DNA of 64,000 nt from Enoplosus armatus (GCF_043641665.1 NC_092202.1:16232036-16296035); one strand, 5' to 3'. Positions 34,526 to 47,280 are shown, counted from the first letter of the stretch. Program-made: numbers and translations. The notes: a model not told the origin generated them from the letters alone.

Positions 34526-36610
34526 ACAGTCATACTCCCTCTGGCACTGGGAGCATTACATCTCCATGACAACTCCATTCTGGCATGTGCAAACAATATC
34601 ATAATGCTGGAGTAATAAACACAAAGAGATATGAATTGAAATTGAGAATCTGCATTATATCGATTCACAGATGACATGTGACTGTGAGTGTAGTCTGGCC
34701 TGGTTCATTAATACAGAGTGAAAAGGCCTCCTACGACCAACTCACAATGGATAAACTACTGTCTTTGTGGCCGGAGTTACTCAATGATAACTTGTTTAAT
34801 GGACTTCTAGTTGTCCATGTCTGTATTGCAGAGAGTCCGTGTCCTTCGGATATATAACAATACAACTAGTTTTTCATTAAAATCATCATTATTAGATTAG
34901 ATTATTTGAAGCCTGTACTGTAGCAGTATGTGGCTGGTGTAGACTGTTCTGCCTGACTGGGGGCTTCTGCTTCCACACAAGCAATGTTGTTGTCAAGCTG
35001 GGTGCACTGAGCTTTGAGCCCCAACTACCGAAGGCTGTTACATTTACTCAGCAATTGAATCCGAAGAGCTCAGCTTGGCTACTTCATCTAATTATCTCTT
35101 TTCTCTCTCGAGGAGGAGGCGCCTCTAGAAAAAGTGTAGTGCAACAGCCTACAGTGTAGCCTACCACGCCCTCTTGCTATTGACAGCTCCTTTTGTGTCA
35201 CATTGTCGTTATCTGCTGGAGCTGGACCAGTGGAGCTGGTAATGGCTAATATTAAAGCTAATTTAATACTTTATTTCTCCAAAGAGTGCAGTGGAGCGTC
35301 TAAAAGTCTCTTCTTTTCTAACGATAAGCTACAGTTGTTGGATGGAGGCGGGAGCAGGAGGAAGCTCGTGTCGAATTAGTGTGTATTCCATGGCTGGGAC
35401 AGAGTCATTTTTTTCATTTCATACTAACTTCACTTGACGTAACATCAAAATGCTCACAAAGTGAAATCTAATTTCATTATTTCAAAAAAGTAATAATAAT
35501 TAATTCAACTAACTGACTCTGATTGAAGCTTTGTGGCTGGTGGGGGCCACGCCACAGAAATCTTCAAGCAGCCTGTACCCAGCAGCCAGATGTTGTGGTA
35601 TTTTGTTTAGTTTTATGAGCTTCAAACATGCCTGGCTGCCTTTATGCCATTATGAGCAATAATGAAGTCCTAAGTGAGAATCCCCCCTACTGGCCCCTAA
35701 AAATAGCTTCTCAATGAAGGATGTTTCCAGAGAAAAGTGCTCTTTCTTCTCCGAGCTCTTCCATTTTCTCAAAGCTAAACAGCAGAACCACATCTGGCTG
35801 GCCTGCTTAGCAAACACTGCAAACGTATTCATCAGGCTGAAATACTTGAATGTGGCTTTGTGCACGTTTCATGATGGAGTCACAAATGTGTAGCTGAGGA
35901 TGCCAGTAGTTTCCCTCCAAGAGGGGGTCCTTGAGGCCTGCCAGCTCATCACACGGGGTCCAGCACTCAAAAACAATTAAGAACAACTGTTCTACTGTCA
36001 ACACGTATCTAGGAACATCTAAGCCATGCATGCATTCTGATGCTTTCCTGCATATGCAGTAATGTACTCCAGCTCCTCCAGCACATCTCAAGTCTTTTAG
36101 CAGGCCAGATGGGATACATTATTCCTCCAGTGTGTTCTGGATCTGGTTCGGGAGCTCCTCTTTCCTGGACGTGCCCAAAATATATATCTATCTCATATAT
36201 AAAATATATATTTCAGCTCCTTATGCTGCGAGCCCACACACCCTGCCCAGCAAACTTCTTTTTGTGACTGTTTGCATCCACAATCTTATTGACACAAGAT
36301 CTTATGACCACGCAAGATGCAGCCTGCTCATTGGAAACACTGACATGTGAACATGTGCTCAAATCGCAAACCTTACCAACTCAGCTACAGCTACCGCCCC
36401 CCCATCTGAAATTAGACTCAGAGCTCACAACAGGATCCTGGGGTGGAGGTGGGGCTTATAAAATGCCATATGAAAGTTGCATGAACAACAGCACAGTTTG
36501 CAGGTGAGCTGTGAAGCAGCAGAACATTGACAGCTAAAATACACATCCATATACACTGTGTATATATACTGTATATATAAATATGGCTGGTGAGGGGCTA
36601 AGTAAAGAAC
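33217..36610. other. Upstream sorcs2 intron, no gene seen
   Basis: No exon was recognised. CT-rich sequence lies at 34010-34160 and 34226-34245, GA-rich at 34275-34320, a long AC microsatellite at 34474-34524, and AT-rich stretches at 33365-33410 and 36178-36212. 33425-33560 contains worn sequence that may be repetitive (AATGGGATTTTGAATGACAT). The open frames here have no recognisable homology. Confidence 0.5.
34474..34524. repeat. (CA)n microsatellite, about 51 bp
   Basis: The longest uninterrupted dinucleotide run in the window, about 25 units. It generates spurious Cys-Val open frames on the minus strand. Confidence 0.97.
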
Positions 36611-36614
36611 GATA

Positions 36615-38505
36615 TGACAACCCTTATTACAGGGTGTGTGTTACATGGACATGCTTATAAGCCTTCTCCTGGTTTTGACCATTTTCGGGACATGGCGTTT
36701 ACTTGGAACACAGAGAAATCTGGTTATTCATATCCCCATATACACGATAGGTACTGGTATCCTGGTTACTGCATGCCATTTGTGCCTACAGGCAGCTTAT
36801 AGCAGCTTTAACACCACTACCTGCCAACATTGTGTTGTGGATTTGGCTTCTCCACCTTATTGCCAGCAATGGGAGACGAGAGCGACAGGGAAAAATCAAA
36901 CATGTCCTCCACTTTGACCAGTGTCAAGCTGTCACAGTCACTGCCACCGCGTAGGATGAGGGAGCAGTGGATGAAGATACGCAGCTGTGACTAGTGGGAT
37001 AACGTTGTCATGATGGAGTTTTCCGCCTGATTAGGGAATCCTTTTACCAGCTGTGTGACACAGTTGAACCCTTCATTAGACTGGAGGAAACAGTACGAGC
37101 ACCAGTTACCGATAGGAGAGGCCATAGTAGTAGCAGGGAATATCGCTTGGTTGCAAACCAGTTTGGGGTACTTCTGAAGTGCTACAGTGGACAAAACTAT
37201 GAGTCATCTGTGTAGATGGAAGCCAAGTTCCCATTCTAACCCCCAGTGACGGCTACTGAGACCTCATAAACCCAAAAGGATGGGCTTCTACATTCTACAT
37301 GGCGCTGTGGATGACCAACACTGCTATGCTAATTTTTCTTTTTTTTATGACACATAGGAGACTTTTCAGAGAACAGGATGAGCAAGTCGGCCAGTTGCCT
37401 GTAAAATAGGATATATATAGGAAATAGGAAAGACTGGTATGAAAACACGTAACACACATGTAAGAGATGACCTTTGGTAGCTGTCTAACAAAACCAGACT
37501 TTGTGTTTAGAGTGTGAATTGAAAAGTTCCCAGCAGTGCCCATGATGTCAGATCTGTTCACAAAGGCTGACCAGTTGCAGGTAAGACTATATGTTTTTAG
37601 TACATAGTGGGAATCCGTAGAATTTGAAGCCTTCCTCGAGGCAAATATCCATCTTTTCTTTGTTTTGCAGAGAGTTTTCGAAGTTGACGGCAGTTTTTTT
37701 CATCACAGGTGACCCTGCTTATCCACTGCTGGAGTGGCTCGTCATAGGATACACACGGCCTCCAAGACTGACCCCCTGAGAAGGAGTCGTTTTATGTATA
37801 TCTTTGTGCTGCTCCCGCCTGTGTGGAAATTGCATTTAGGAGACTAAAAGCAACCTTGCTTGAGAATTCCTTTTGAAAAGAAGTGGTCTGCACAACTCTT
37901 TTTCTCCTCATCTGATTGCGACATGCTGCACTCCACACAACTTTCGTGAAAAAGAAAAGGACCAAGGCAACCCAAGATGAATGGAATGAATGTCCTCAGC
38001 CCAGAGATCACCCAATGAATACTGTCAATGCAGAAGGCCGAGCTGTTAGAGAGGCACTCGCTCCATCGAGGTGTGTGTGTCAAGGACAAGGTGTTATTGG
38101 CGTTGGGTCATTGAACTGCTAACATGTTCTGTATTTCTTGGGCAAGTTCCTCGTTGACCATTACGGGTTATGAATTTTTGATAAACAAGAGTTTTTTTCT
38201 TGTTTCATTTAAATTGTTTTTATTAATATGTCTTTAACATTCTTAAAATACCACAGAAAAAACCCCAAAAAACATTGCCTGCTACCAATATAAAATATCG
38301 ATATAGAAAAAAGCTGCGCTTGCGCTGGTAGTCGGCAGCGGTCAGATACCTGGATAAGATGTATACATGCAGCATACTGAGGTTTCTCAAAACCAGGATG
38401 AGGTTTCTGAAACCTGGATATGATATTTCAAAAGCTAAAATGTATCCAGAATATGCATGTCCATGTGAACACACACATAGAGCAGCTGTAAAGGGGACCC
38501 TTTTG
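36615..38505 (+). mobile_element. Fossil PIF/Harbinger-type DNA transposon
   Basis: The ends share an inverted block: left GTGTGTGTTACATGGACATG (36633-36653 region), right (reverse complement, 38454-38477) GTGTGTTCACATGGACATGC. Both are followed by related GGTTTT- and CCTGG-containing subterminal sequence. Between them lies a decayed transposase in plus orientation (36975-38125). The outermost bases and the 3-bp target duplication could not be fixed, so the limits are good to about 20-30 bp. The number of stops and shifts suggests an old insertion. Confidence 0.75.
36975..38125 (+). pseudogene. PIF/Harbinger transposase (HARBI1-like), multiply broken
   Basis: Homology is spread over several frames. 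At 37021-37110 the frame reads FRLIRESFYQLCDTVEPFIR and then LEETVRAPV, like the N-terminal part of fish Harbinger transposases. About 37285-37330 gives GAVDDQHCYA, near the first catalytic Asp block. 37709-37760 reads GDPAYPLLEWLVIGYT, the strongest match, covering the second catalytic Asp. Near 37830 the region expected to hold the catalytic Glu is broken. 37920-38030 gives ALHTTFVKKKRTKATQDEWN, resembling the C-terminal ALHN-F-E segment. In-frame stops (for example just after the 37760 block) and frame changes make it non-functional. The accompanying Myb-like protein of such elements was not seen. Confidence 0.78.
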
Positions 38506-38929
38506 GAGCCAGGCCTGGAATGGGTGCTTGCAGCCTACCCTAGCCTGGACCTGATGGACAGTGGGTGACGGCAGTGGAAATCTGGCTAGGATATACCTCT
38601 GGAACAAATCAGTTCTATGAGATGGAAGTGAATCCTTGAAAAAAAGGAAATAAAGTGTAAAAGCTTTCAAATGCTGCAAACTGGCTGAGTGGAATGAACA
38701 CCCAAATTCTAGCAACACCAGATGAACCTGCATTGCATGCTGCACACAGTATATGCATGTTTGATGCCTTTCAAGCATCAAGTCAATTCTTGAATCATTC
38801 CTTCTTTTCATTGTTTTGCAGGAAGAAGATTATGAATTCAAACAAGACAAATGTCTAAGAAAACCAGTTGTATTGTTTTCAGGCATGGGTTTACCATTGA
38901 GATTGACCTGATTTATGCTCTTGTAAGGA

Positions 38930-39110
38930 AAAACTGGATCCTATCCCAACATGCCTTGTGTGACAGGAGAGGTACACCCTGGACAGGTTGCCTGTCCGTC
39001 ACTAGGCCTATACGTACATAGAAAATACATACATAGAAAACCACATTCACACTCACTCCGGATTCGACGTTCTTGCTGTGGGGTGACACTGCTAAACCTC
39101 TGAGCCACAC
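38930..39110 (-). mobile_element. Degenerate tRNA-derived SINE, minus orientation
   Basis: On the minus strand it starts GTGGCTCAGAGGTTTAGCAG (A-box-like), then CACAGCAAGAACGTCGAATC (a degraded B box), then GAGTGTGAATG, and ends with CAACCTGTCCAGGGTGTACC and GGGATAGGATCCAG. This order is that of an abundant percomorph SINE, with part of the body deleted. A fragment of the same family lies at 52083-52195. Confidence 0.7.
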
Positions 39111-39757
39111 ATGTCATTCACTCCCGTTTAATTCCAAAGACACTGAAAACAACTCCACAGTCTCATCAGCAACAAGAAATAATTCCACTCCCTGTTTTTC
39201 ATTACTGCAATCATTCGGGGACACTGCAAGAGCTGAGATAAGATTGAAAGAGGGCATCTCATTCCCCATTTCTGCTTCTGTTTCATCTCCAAAATGAAAA
39301 CTTTAAGGTTCTTTGTGGGTATCTTTGTAGGACATGTGTTATGTCAACCATGGCTGACTCAAGCTGACACTTCCACCAGGTTCCGTAGATAAAATTGCCT
39401 GCAATTTTTGCCTTCTTCTTTACTGAGAAACTTTATAAAAACATATTTTGGAGTTCAATTGAAGATATTCATTTAAGATGGCTAAGAGAAGGTGAAAACA
39501 TCAAAACTCGAATAGAAGCTGGAATTGTTTCAAGATGTTTTATCCTTTTCTGAATCAGTGGTAATTACTGATCACATTTAAGTTACGCTCATACAGACTC
39601 AGCCAATGCGCACATCTGGATAATAACTTGGAGGTGGACGGATGGAGCGTAACCTCAATGAAAAAACCTGCTGAAGAAATCAGAAACACGATGTACTCTA
39701 CATGGCGAAACGTGTCAAAAAATAGCGAGCAGCACAGACGCTGGAGTGGTAGCAGAG

Positions 39758-39758
<1 letters not shown>

Positions 39759-39792
<34 letters not shown>
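39759..39792 (+). repeat. (TG)n microsatellite
   Basis: About 17 TG units, just upstream of an interspersed repeat. Confidence 0.95.
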
Positions 39793-39799
39793 GGAGAGA

Positions 39800-40020
39800 C
39801 AGACCCTGTTTACACCCGGCATTAACATCCGTCCTGGGCAAGTGGACAGCTCTAATACCAGATGTGAACGCACCCAAGACGCACTGAGATCCGATGGATC
39901 AGACCATATTCGGAAGTGGTCTGGGACACAAATGGCCAAATCCTTTTATCAGTGGCGTACGCAAATGTGTCCTGGGCCACATTGGTCACATTCGTCCGTG
40001 GAAGAACACACTCGTTAAAG
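39800..40020 (+). repeat. Probable teleost interspersed repeat
   Basis: The blocks CCTGTTTACACCCGGCATTA, AAGTGGACAGCTCTAATACC and GAAGTGGTCTGGGACACAAA look like a DNA repeat often seen in fish introns. I recall it but cannot name it, and there is no second copy in the window. No coding capacity. Confidence 0.4.
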
Positions 40021-40103
40021 TGGGAAACAACAGGAAGATGCAACACCAGGCAAAACAGATTCTGGTGGATGGAGGTGCACATGAAACACGAACTGTCTGA
40101 TGT

Positions 40104-40200
40104 CTTCCGGCTGCTCTGCCTCAGCTCAAGTAAGCAACAAGTAAAGCATCCATCAGGAAACTCTGTAAATCACAGAGAGATGAGGCAGAGCAGCCGGAGG
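40104..40200. repeat. Fold-back repeat, copy 2
   Basis: The arms 40104-40127 and 40177-40200 are inverted copies matching at 22 of 24 positions (core GGCTGCTCTGCCTCA). The right side, with CCATCAGGAAACT and CACAGAGAG, matches the reverse complement of the left arm of the copy at 32911-33070. Confidence 0.75.
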
Positions 40201-43200
40201 ACATTAGGGGGAATACAGAAACTATCTTCTCCATGAAACGTGATCCGGTTTCACCAGAAATAAAGTTAGAAATAAAGTTAACCCCAGTTAGTAGACATAA
40301 ACATGGCGTCTTAAAATGATCTATCAATATGACATTGTGATGTTATCATATACAATAAGCAACAATAGCATCATATGGTACATTTTCAAACAGAAAACAA
40401 ATTAAAATTGAAATTTAAAAAAAACCAAATCTAATAATTAAAAACCTTTAAAATGGATTAAAACAATTTAAAAACATCCAAGTGCAGTTTAAATGTAAGC
40501 AGTTCGTGTTTCAACCTTTTAAAGCATTAATTGATGTTTTTGGCTACATGGAGACAAAGGGACAAGCTGATAACAACTCATAAACAACACACATTTACAC
40601 TTGACTTGACAGTAAATGCTTTATCTTTCTTTACATTTTCTACTTATTATGTTTATTGTTACAAAACACCAACCATCATAAACCTGATCGTGACTCTGAA
40701 CAAAAGCAGACACGGGGCAACGTGGTCATTCATCTGGCGTTTGTGTCACCTGATGAATGCCAGTCCTACATTCAGCTCTGCTTTGGTCTCCTGAGGGAAA
40801 TATCTGGCTCTTTAGCTGCTACATGCTCCACTATGTCGCACACAGTGGCTTAATCAGGGCTTTTAAAAGTAGATGGATGATCATTCCCATTCATTTGATC
40901 TATCGTTTATATAAAAGTATGAATTAGTTAGAGCTTTAAACCTCTGTACACTGCTTTAGGGATACTGTATTTGATCAATGCCAGTGAAGTAGAAAAAAAA
41001 AGGGACACAGAGACAAAGAAAGAGAAATGGAGGCACAGAGACAGACAAAGAGGGAAATGACAGCTTACAGTAAACGGACCTCCATGCGGTTCCTGAATGA
41101 CACAATTAAAAGCATTATGCTGCCAAGACACTCTCATGCAACACACACTGGTCTGCCAGCCCTGCCCTGTTAGCTCTGTGATATAACCACTTATCAACAG
41201 TGACAGGGAGCATCGCTCTGCCTGGCATACGTATCACGCAACAGGCGCACACACAAAGGAAAAACCTATCCAAATGAAAGCAGGGCCAGACACACATTCC
41301 CAACGCATCTCTGTATGCTGTATGAACCTGTGTGCCTCAGACCCAAAACTACCCATGTGACTAGTGCCAAAACGTTTCCGTGATCTGCCACCTCTTGTCT
41401 GGTTTAGGCACCACCTGGTCAGGGTTGGTACGAGACAGGATGTGAACCGGGTGTCACACATCACACATCCAAGAGACAGCGGCCATTAGTCACACAACCA
41501 AAAGGACTCCATGCCCCGCCAAATTCACTCTGATCTGGGCAACGCTGCCCCCCCATCAAACAACACATATAAATACACAAATCAGCTGTCGGCTCAGAGC
41601 TCACAGAACCACAGTCACATATGTGTGACACAGTGGTTAGCAACTAGCCGGTGGATATAGCGGAGCATTCGGCAGCGTGAAATTCTGGATGTTTGCTAAC
41701 ACGTTTCGCCGCATCAGCTTCACGTGGCGATAATGGCTCAAATGTTGTGTTGTGGCCTAAAGCAGTAAAAGAAGGGAATGCAGGTTTAAGCATTTGAAGA
41801 ATGGCAGGTGCTGTCACCAGACCTCGTGTGGCCACCCACCTTACCTCTCCATTACAAACTTAGACCAAAAGCTCAGTGCCACGTTTCAGATATGATCTGG
41901 CATGTATTATCAGAAATTTTAAAAAGGAAAAAAAAAAAAAAGTTCTAAAATTGCTAAAATTGCAGCAGCAGCAAATCCGAAACCTATTCGTTTTATTGTC
42001 CACATCTGGGCTCCATTGCATCATTGCTCTCACACATGTTGTGATGCAGTTGATGCATTCTTCATGCGTTTGCTAAACAATGAATTTGCAGTGAAGTTTC
42101 ATTTTCTTTCGGTTCCGTGATTCTGCAGTACGAAGCTGCTAGTCATTTTAGCAAGTCATTTGAAAATAACCTTGACAACATCTTAGCTACTTGACGTACT
42201 AATTGCTGTTTTCCAGCGCAAGGTCAATTATCCATAGTGCCACAGAGAGCTCTCAGGATGAAATGACCACAGCTCTCAGCAACTGAAGTGCGTTTGTGGT
42301 CGCCTGATGCGTTTTAACAAGGTTGAAAAGTACATAACGTGCCTGTGGCTTCGAATTCAATCATGGCTGAACCTGCGAGTTTAGCAAAATGGACCTGAAA
42401 CGGGCTTAAACAAAAACACGAGGGTGGATAATGATCTTAATTGCTGCGGAGTGGTTTGATACCGTCTGCGTGGGAACAAAAACCCATTAGCTCAATCATT
42501 TCACAACAGTGTTGCAGGGCACTTGCGTGGTGGAGATAATTGATTTGAACAGATATGGAGTATTTAATTGGCCGGCTGACAGTGTTTTGGGAAATTTGAC
42601 AAGAAGTGGGGGGTTTTTTAATAAGGAAAAAAAAAGAGGTTTCTCAGTAGAATGAAGGGATTTTGTGTGATGTGGATCTACTCCTTCGGCCCTTTCTGCG
42701 TGACGTTTTTATTTGACTTGGTTTGAAGTCGGCAGGGCTCAGTTGGGCCCTTTGGTGCACCAATCATGATTCAGCCACATTTGATTCCAAATCTGGTGAC
42801 AGTTGTAGGGGCTGTTTGGCCACTGTCAATCGAATCTGATTCAAACACACAGTCCAGATGAAGCGTTTCTTGATTTTAATTTTTTTTGAATGACATTTAA
42901 TTTCATGGCGTAATACTTGATCTGAAGCCAAGTTATCAGGGCCTGTATCATGTCCATACTTCATATAGCAGATTCAATACGTTTGTACTCACTAATACCA
43001 CCCACGGCCCAGAATTGCTGTGTGTCAGTCCGTTTGTGGTAATTAGATTAAATACAATTATTCGAACAAATACGCACAATGTAAATACAATATCAACAGA
43101 TATAATGAGGGCATAACAATACCTCGACTCACTCTACATGTAAAGTAAAAGTGCCGGAGCTGCCTTCAGGTCAGTTTATATTATGCATGTATATTTAGTA

Positions 43201-43982
43201 TAAAAGACAAAAAGGAAATGTGAACGTTTCAATTGTCCCACTGGGGATGAATAGAGTTATTGGATAAATTAACATGAAGTTGATCAAATTACAACAGAAG
43301 TAGTTCTGGGGCTTTATAGGCCCACAGGGGTCTGGAGATCTGGGCCAGTTGCCCACTTTGTCCATTTTTACATTAGTTATCAATTAATAAGGATTTAAGT
43401 TAACACTTTATTTTACGTGTCTGTTCTTTGTCTGTGTTGAATTGTGTGCTTGCCTGTACACAGCTGTCACAGTTTGTAGTTCAACTGACCTGCTGTGCTC
43501 TGACTGAGACTCTCCGGACTGAACAATCAAACCTGCTTCGATCCGAGAATGAAAGTTGCTCACTCCAGTCACTGATGAAGGTTGCTCTGGTAAATGCTAG
43601 TAAGTGGACCTTGTGTGTTATATCTGTGGTGTGTTATGTAGGACGCCATCGCTTACAATAAGAAAACAGGTTTTTAAGGCCTGTAATATCATCTCGGATT
43701 TTGAGGAAACTGACTGAAAACACACCACGAATCAATAGTGGAAGAAGAGGGTCGGGAACGTGCTGAAAACAGAGGGATGAACCTAATGCAGGCGAGTAGC
43801 AAGATGTACAGTGGCAGCCCATGCATGCTCTTCTGTTTCTCTTTTCTGCAACTTTAGAGCCCATATCGCTTCAAAAAGCTCAGTTGTTTTTTTTTCCCCT
43901 CAAGAGGCAGACATTTTACTGGGAATTAAGTAAGTAAAAAGGGATGGGGGAAGCTAATACTTCACTTCCCCCCCACTTCTGG
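40201..43982. other. Upstream sorcs2 intron, no gene seen
   Basis: No exon was recognised. The only repeat found is the copy at 40727-40850. The rest is unique-looking, with short A runs near 41930 and 42635 and a GGTTAGC-type word near 41635 not sufficient to call a SINE. Confidence 0.5.
40727..40850 (-). repeat. Anonymous interspersed repeat, copy 2 of 3
   Basis: The reverse complement aligns with 2765-2880 across GGAGCATGTAGCAGC, CCAGATATTTCCCTC, GAGACCAAAGCAGAGCT and CAGGTGACACAAA. It lacks about 13 bases present in copy 1 between CTC and GGAGACC. Confidence 0.6.
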
Positions 43983-44180
43983 AATCAGAATCAGAAATGC
44001 TTTATTGATCCCCGGGGGGGAAATTACACAATTACATGTGCTCCCATTCAAGACCAGAAAAGTAGCATCAATTTAGAAATTATAAGTATATACAAATAAA
44101 GATGTAAAAAATAAAAATAAAATATATACATTTACAATATTTACGTGAAATGTATACACACGTATTGCACTGGTAAATGC
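43983..44180 (-). mobile_element. LINE 3' end with TCAGAA tail, minus orientation
   Basis: On the minus strand, CAGTGCAATACGTG and AT-rich sequence with AATATTGTAAATG lead to GGGGATCAATAAAGCATTTC and then TGATTCTGATTCC. The same layout occurs in plus orientation at 61010-61245. Only the 3' untranslated end is present, as expected of a 5'-truncated retroposon. Confidence 0.65.
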
Positions 44181-44912
44181 TCCTGTTACTCTCTCCCTCC
44201 GCATATAAGGCTCTCTGTGGTTTCCTGAATGGGATTTGTGAATGAGCAAGAGGACAAAGACTGAACGGTTGACATAACATACAGCAGATTTACTAGCACA
44301 CATTCAAGCCAGGCAATATATTGCAACTTTTCACACTGCGTATCTGCTGAGTGTGTGTGTGGGGTGAGTGAAGCTCTGACACTGAGTGAGCATCGAATAT
44401 TTGACATCCCTGCTGGCAAAAGCGTTTATGTAGCCCACTTTCTGTTCAATATTTGACCCCACATACAAGAATAAAGGGGATGTTTGTGGATAAATCAACT
44501 GCTCCTCTGCTCTCGAGAAGGACACTAAATGGGTCTCATCCTTTGGGCCCGCATAAACATCCAAGCTGCTCCATTACCAGCCAAATAAACTCTCTAAACT
44601 GTAAAAAAAAAAAAAAAAAAAAAAATTTTGCAGTTATTTAGTGGAATATTCAGACTTGACTCGATGGAAGTAAGGTCATTTTAACTTTTCACACCTCGCC
44701 GTCGGCCTAATCTAAAATGTTGGCGGTGTTTTTCAAGCCTGAAAACTGAGCTTTTCAATGCCCTCTAGAGTGGATAAATCACAAAATGCTTTATTGTGGA
44801 CAAGAAAAACAGACATTTGGGAAATTTGGAGTTAGTAATGCATGCTAGGACATGTGTGGGAACAAAGTGCTGCTTCCAATGCTTTGTCTTCTCCGGCTGT
44901 GTGGTGAAAACG

Positions 44913-44938
44913 GCAGCAGCAGCAGCAGCAGCAGCAGC
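44913..44938 (+). repeat. (GCA)n trinucleotide microsatellite
   Basis: About eight to nine GCA units. No coding frame around it is supported. Confidence 0.9.
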
Positions 44939-45187
44939 CGACTACAGCGTGTAGACACTGTATTCAGTAGTAGCTTTGCCTGGCAGTCATAGCCTTATAC
45001 AAGATGAAAGAGGTCACAAAATTAGCCTCAGGTCATGTACGCACATAAAAGTATAGCACCAGCCATTCATCTGTTTTGATTAAAACCGAAATGTATCTGT
45101 TCCATTAGACATGCATGAGATCGATGACGGAAAAACCCATCTGACACATACGCAGACGGCCTGTAACTCTCTGACCACTCATTCGCT

Positions 45188-45270
45188 ATCAGAATCAGAA
45201 TCAGAATCAGAAACTGTTTATTGCCAAGTAACATACATTACAAGGAATTTGGCAATCACACGGTACAGGT
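45188..45270 (-). mobile_element. Retroposon 3' tail with (TCAGAA)n, minus orientation
   Basis: Four TCAGAA-type units are followed by CTGTTTATTGCCAAGTAACA and CAAGGAATTTGGCAATCACA. This is a common fish retroposon tail, related in its terminal repeat to 43983 but with a different body, so probably a second family. Confidence 0.55.
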
Positions 45271-45284
45271 AACCTGTATTTATG

Positions 45285-45700
45285 TTAAAGCTGCACTCGT
45301 CAATATTTTTATATTAACAGTGGGTGAAATGACACGTGTAATGTGAGAGGTGTTTCTTTTGACCCAACTCTTCAGGTCCCTTCAACTCTACAGAGCTTTT
45401 TAGCCTCATTAAGCCCTCTGTTTTGGTTCACTCTCGCGGCTCTCATCAGGGTTGTTTCCCAGCCGCAGCAGGCACCCGTTTACAGTGAAGAAGCTCTAAG
45501 AAACACATGCTAACTGTTCGGCACTGACCAGCAGCTGGAGCATTCCGCAGCTAAAGAGTCAGACATGTCAGATATCAGTTGGCGGAGACCAAAACAGAGC
45601 TAAAGGAGAGTGAATATTGGATTTCAATGAATACAAATGTTGCTCCATGTCTGCTGGATGTGTAAACTGGGAAGTGTTTGCAACTCTTTCACTGCAACAT
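45285..45700 (+). repeat. Anonymous interspersed repeat, copy 3 of 3
   Basis: The core 45535-45640 (GGAGCATTCCGCAGCTAAAG, then GGAGACCAAAACAGAGCTAA) matches copies at 2590-2960 and 40727-40850. Upstream sequence from 45285 is probably its 5' part, as similar distances hold for copy 1. Limits are estimates. Confidence 0.55.
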
Positions 45701-46944
45701 TTAAGATGTCAATGTTGTGTCCACGGCTTGTTTAGCTGCCAAAAGACTTGAGGGTGTACTATTTTGTTGTTTCAAGTTTTCCATTGTTTTAACATTTCAT
45801 TGTGAACGGAGATCAATACGAATGCGACCTGGAGTGCAGATGCAAGATGTAGATGTAGATTTAGCTGGGTGTAGACATAGTCACAGTCTCACTTCTTCAA
45901 ACAAGACCAAGTAAAGCAGAGCACTCCCTGAGTTCCAAGACAATTTGACTCAATTTAAGTAAATTCTTGCATTGAAAATGAGAGACAAAGGAGCTATTTT
46001 CACCTGTCCTTCATTTCCGGTCAGTGACATTGATAATTGCAGCAGACAGAGCATCAATCCACGCCGAACCGCTACTAGCAGCATTTTTATCTGTCCCTAA
46101 CACACTTACACAATACAATTTAAAGGCTGCTGCTTTACAAACGCGCTGTAATTACAGGGACATCCGGATGGGCGGCGACAGGAAAGAGAGGATATTTCAT
46201 TTCACAACCACAAATGCTCACATTCACAGCAGATCAGTCAGAAGAAGATGGGAGGGATGAGGGACCAAAGAGACTGAGGCTGAGATATGAAAATAATAAT
46301 GTGGGCTGGGGGGAAAGAAGTCCGCGGGAGTAGGAATGGAACTGACCGAGCATTTAGAAAACCGTCACTTTAATAGAAAAACCACGAGACGTCTCTCGCT
46401 GACAAGCTGGCACCGGTGAGGAGATATGATGTGACCTGCGAGTGTAAAGACATAATAAGAGGATATTCCACCCTTCAATCCTTGTGATGTGTCTTAAAAA
46501 TAGAGCTCCTTATTACTGTACAGTACAAGAGCAGGGATGACTAATACCACCATTCTTTCTGTTGCACTCTTCTCTCGTTGACTCGATTCCAGCAGTCTGT
46601 GTCGCAAAAAAATACCTGACAGCTACCAAACTGAGGGACGACGGAACACCTGCTCCATGAGCCGTACAGAAGGTACAAGCTTCCATACTGGGAGCAACCA
46701 CAAATCATCCCTTTTCAATAAGCAGGGGTCTGGTGTGTCAGTGTGCGTTTGTATCTGTCTGATGACTCATCTGTATGCTTAGATCAAGTCCAGTACTTTC
46801 CGGGAATTCTCATCAAAATGTCCTTCCTTTTCCCAGCAGAAACATGGGCGGAGTTGTAGGGACGACGACGTTGGAGAGAGAAATATCTCTGGACCATTGC
46901 AGTCCAGCCATGATATGACATTTTGTGCAGACATTGGTGGTCTA

Positions 46945-47280
46945 CAGAGAATGAATCCTAAGGACTTTGGTGATCCCCTGACTTTCATCTAGCGCCACCA
47001 GCACGTCAAATTGATGAAACTTGCGCATGCGCCGACAGTGCATGCAGCCTGTTACAGTCGCTTGTGTAATTTCCCCTGTGTAATTTCCTTCTGAATTTTT
47101 TTTTCTGTGAAATGTATTTATTAGATGGATTGGCACATTTCTGGTTCTTAGTCAATGTGTCCTAATGACTTTGGTGCCTTGGTTTTTCCTCTAACATTCC
47201 TCCAGATGTTAGCCTTCAGCTCAAAGCACAGCTGTGGCTAAGTAGAGCTTCACTGAGCCATTAGCGTGGCTGTAGAGTCT
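46945..47280 (-). repeat. Teleost interspersed repeat, minus orientation, split copy
   Basis: 46945-47010, reverse complemented, gives GGTGGCGCTAGATGAAAGTC and GGGGATCACCAAAGTC, matching 5985-6040. 47155-47280, reverse complemented, gives the head part (GCTCTACTTAGCCACAGCTG, GGCTAACATC), matching 5735-5790. The middle is replaced by about 140 bp of other sequence, which suggests two fragments or an insertion. Confidence 0.6.
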
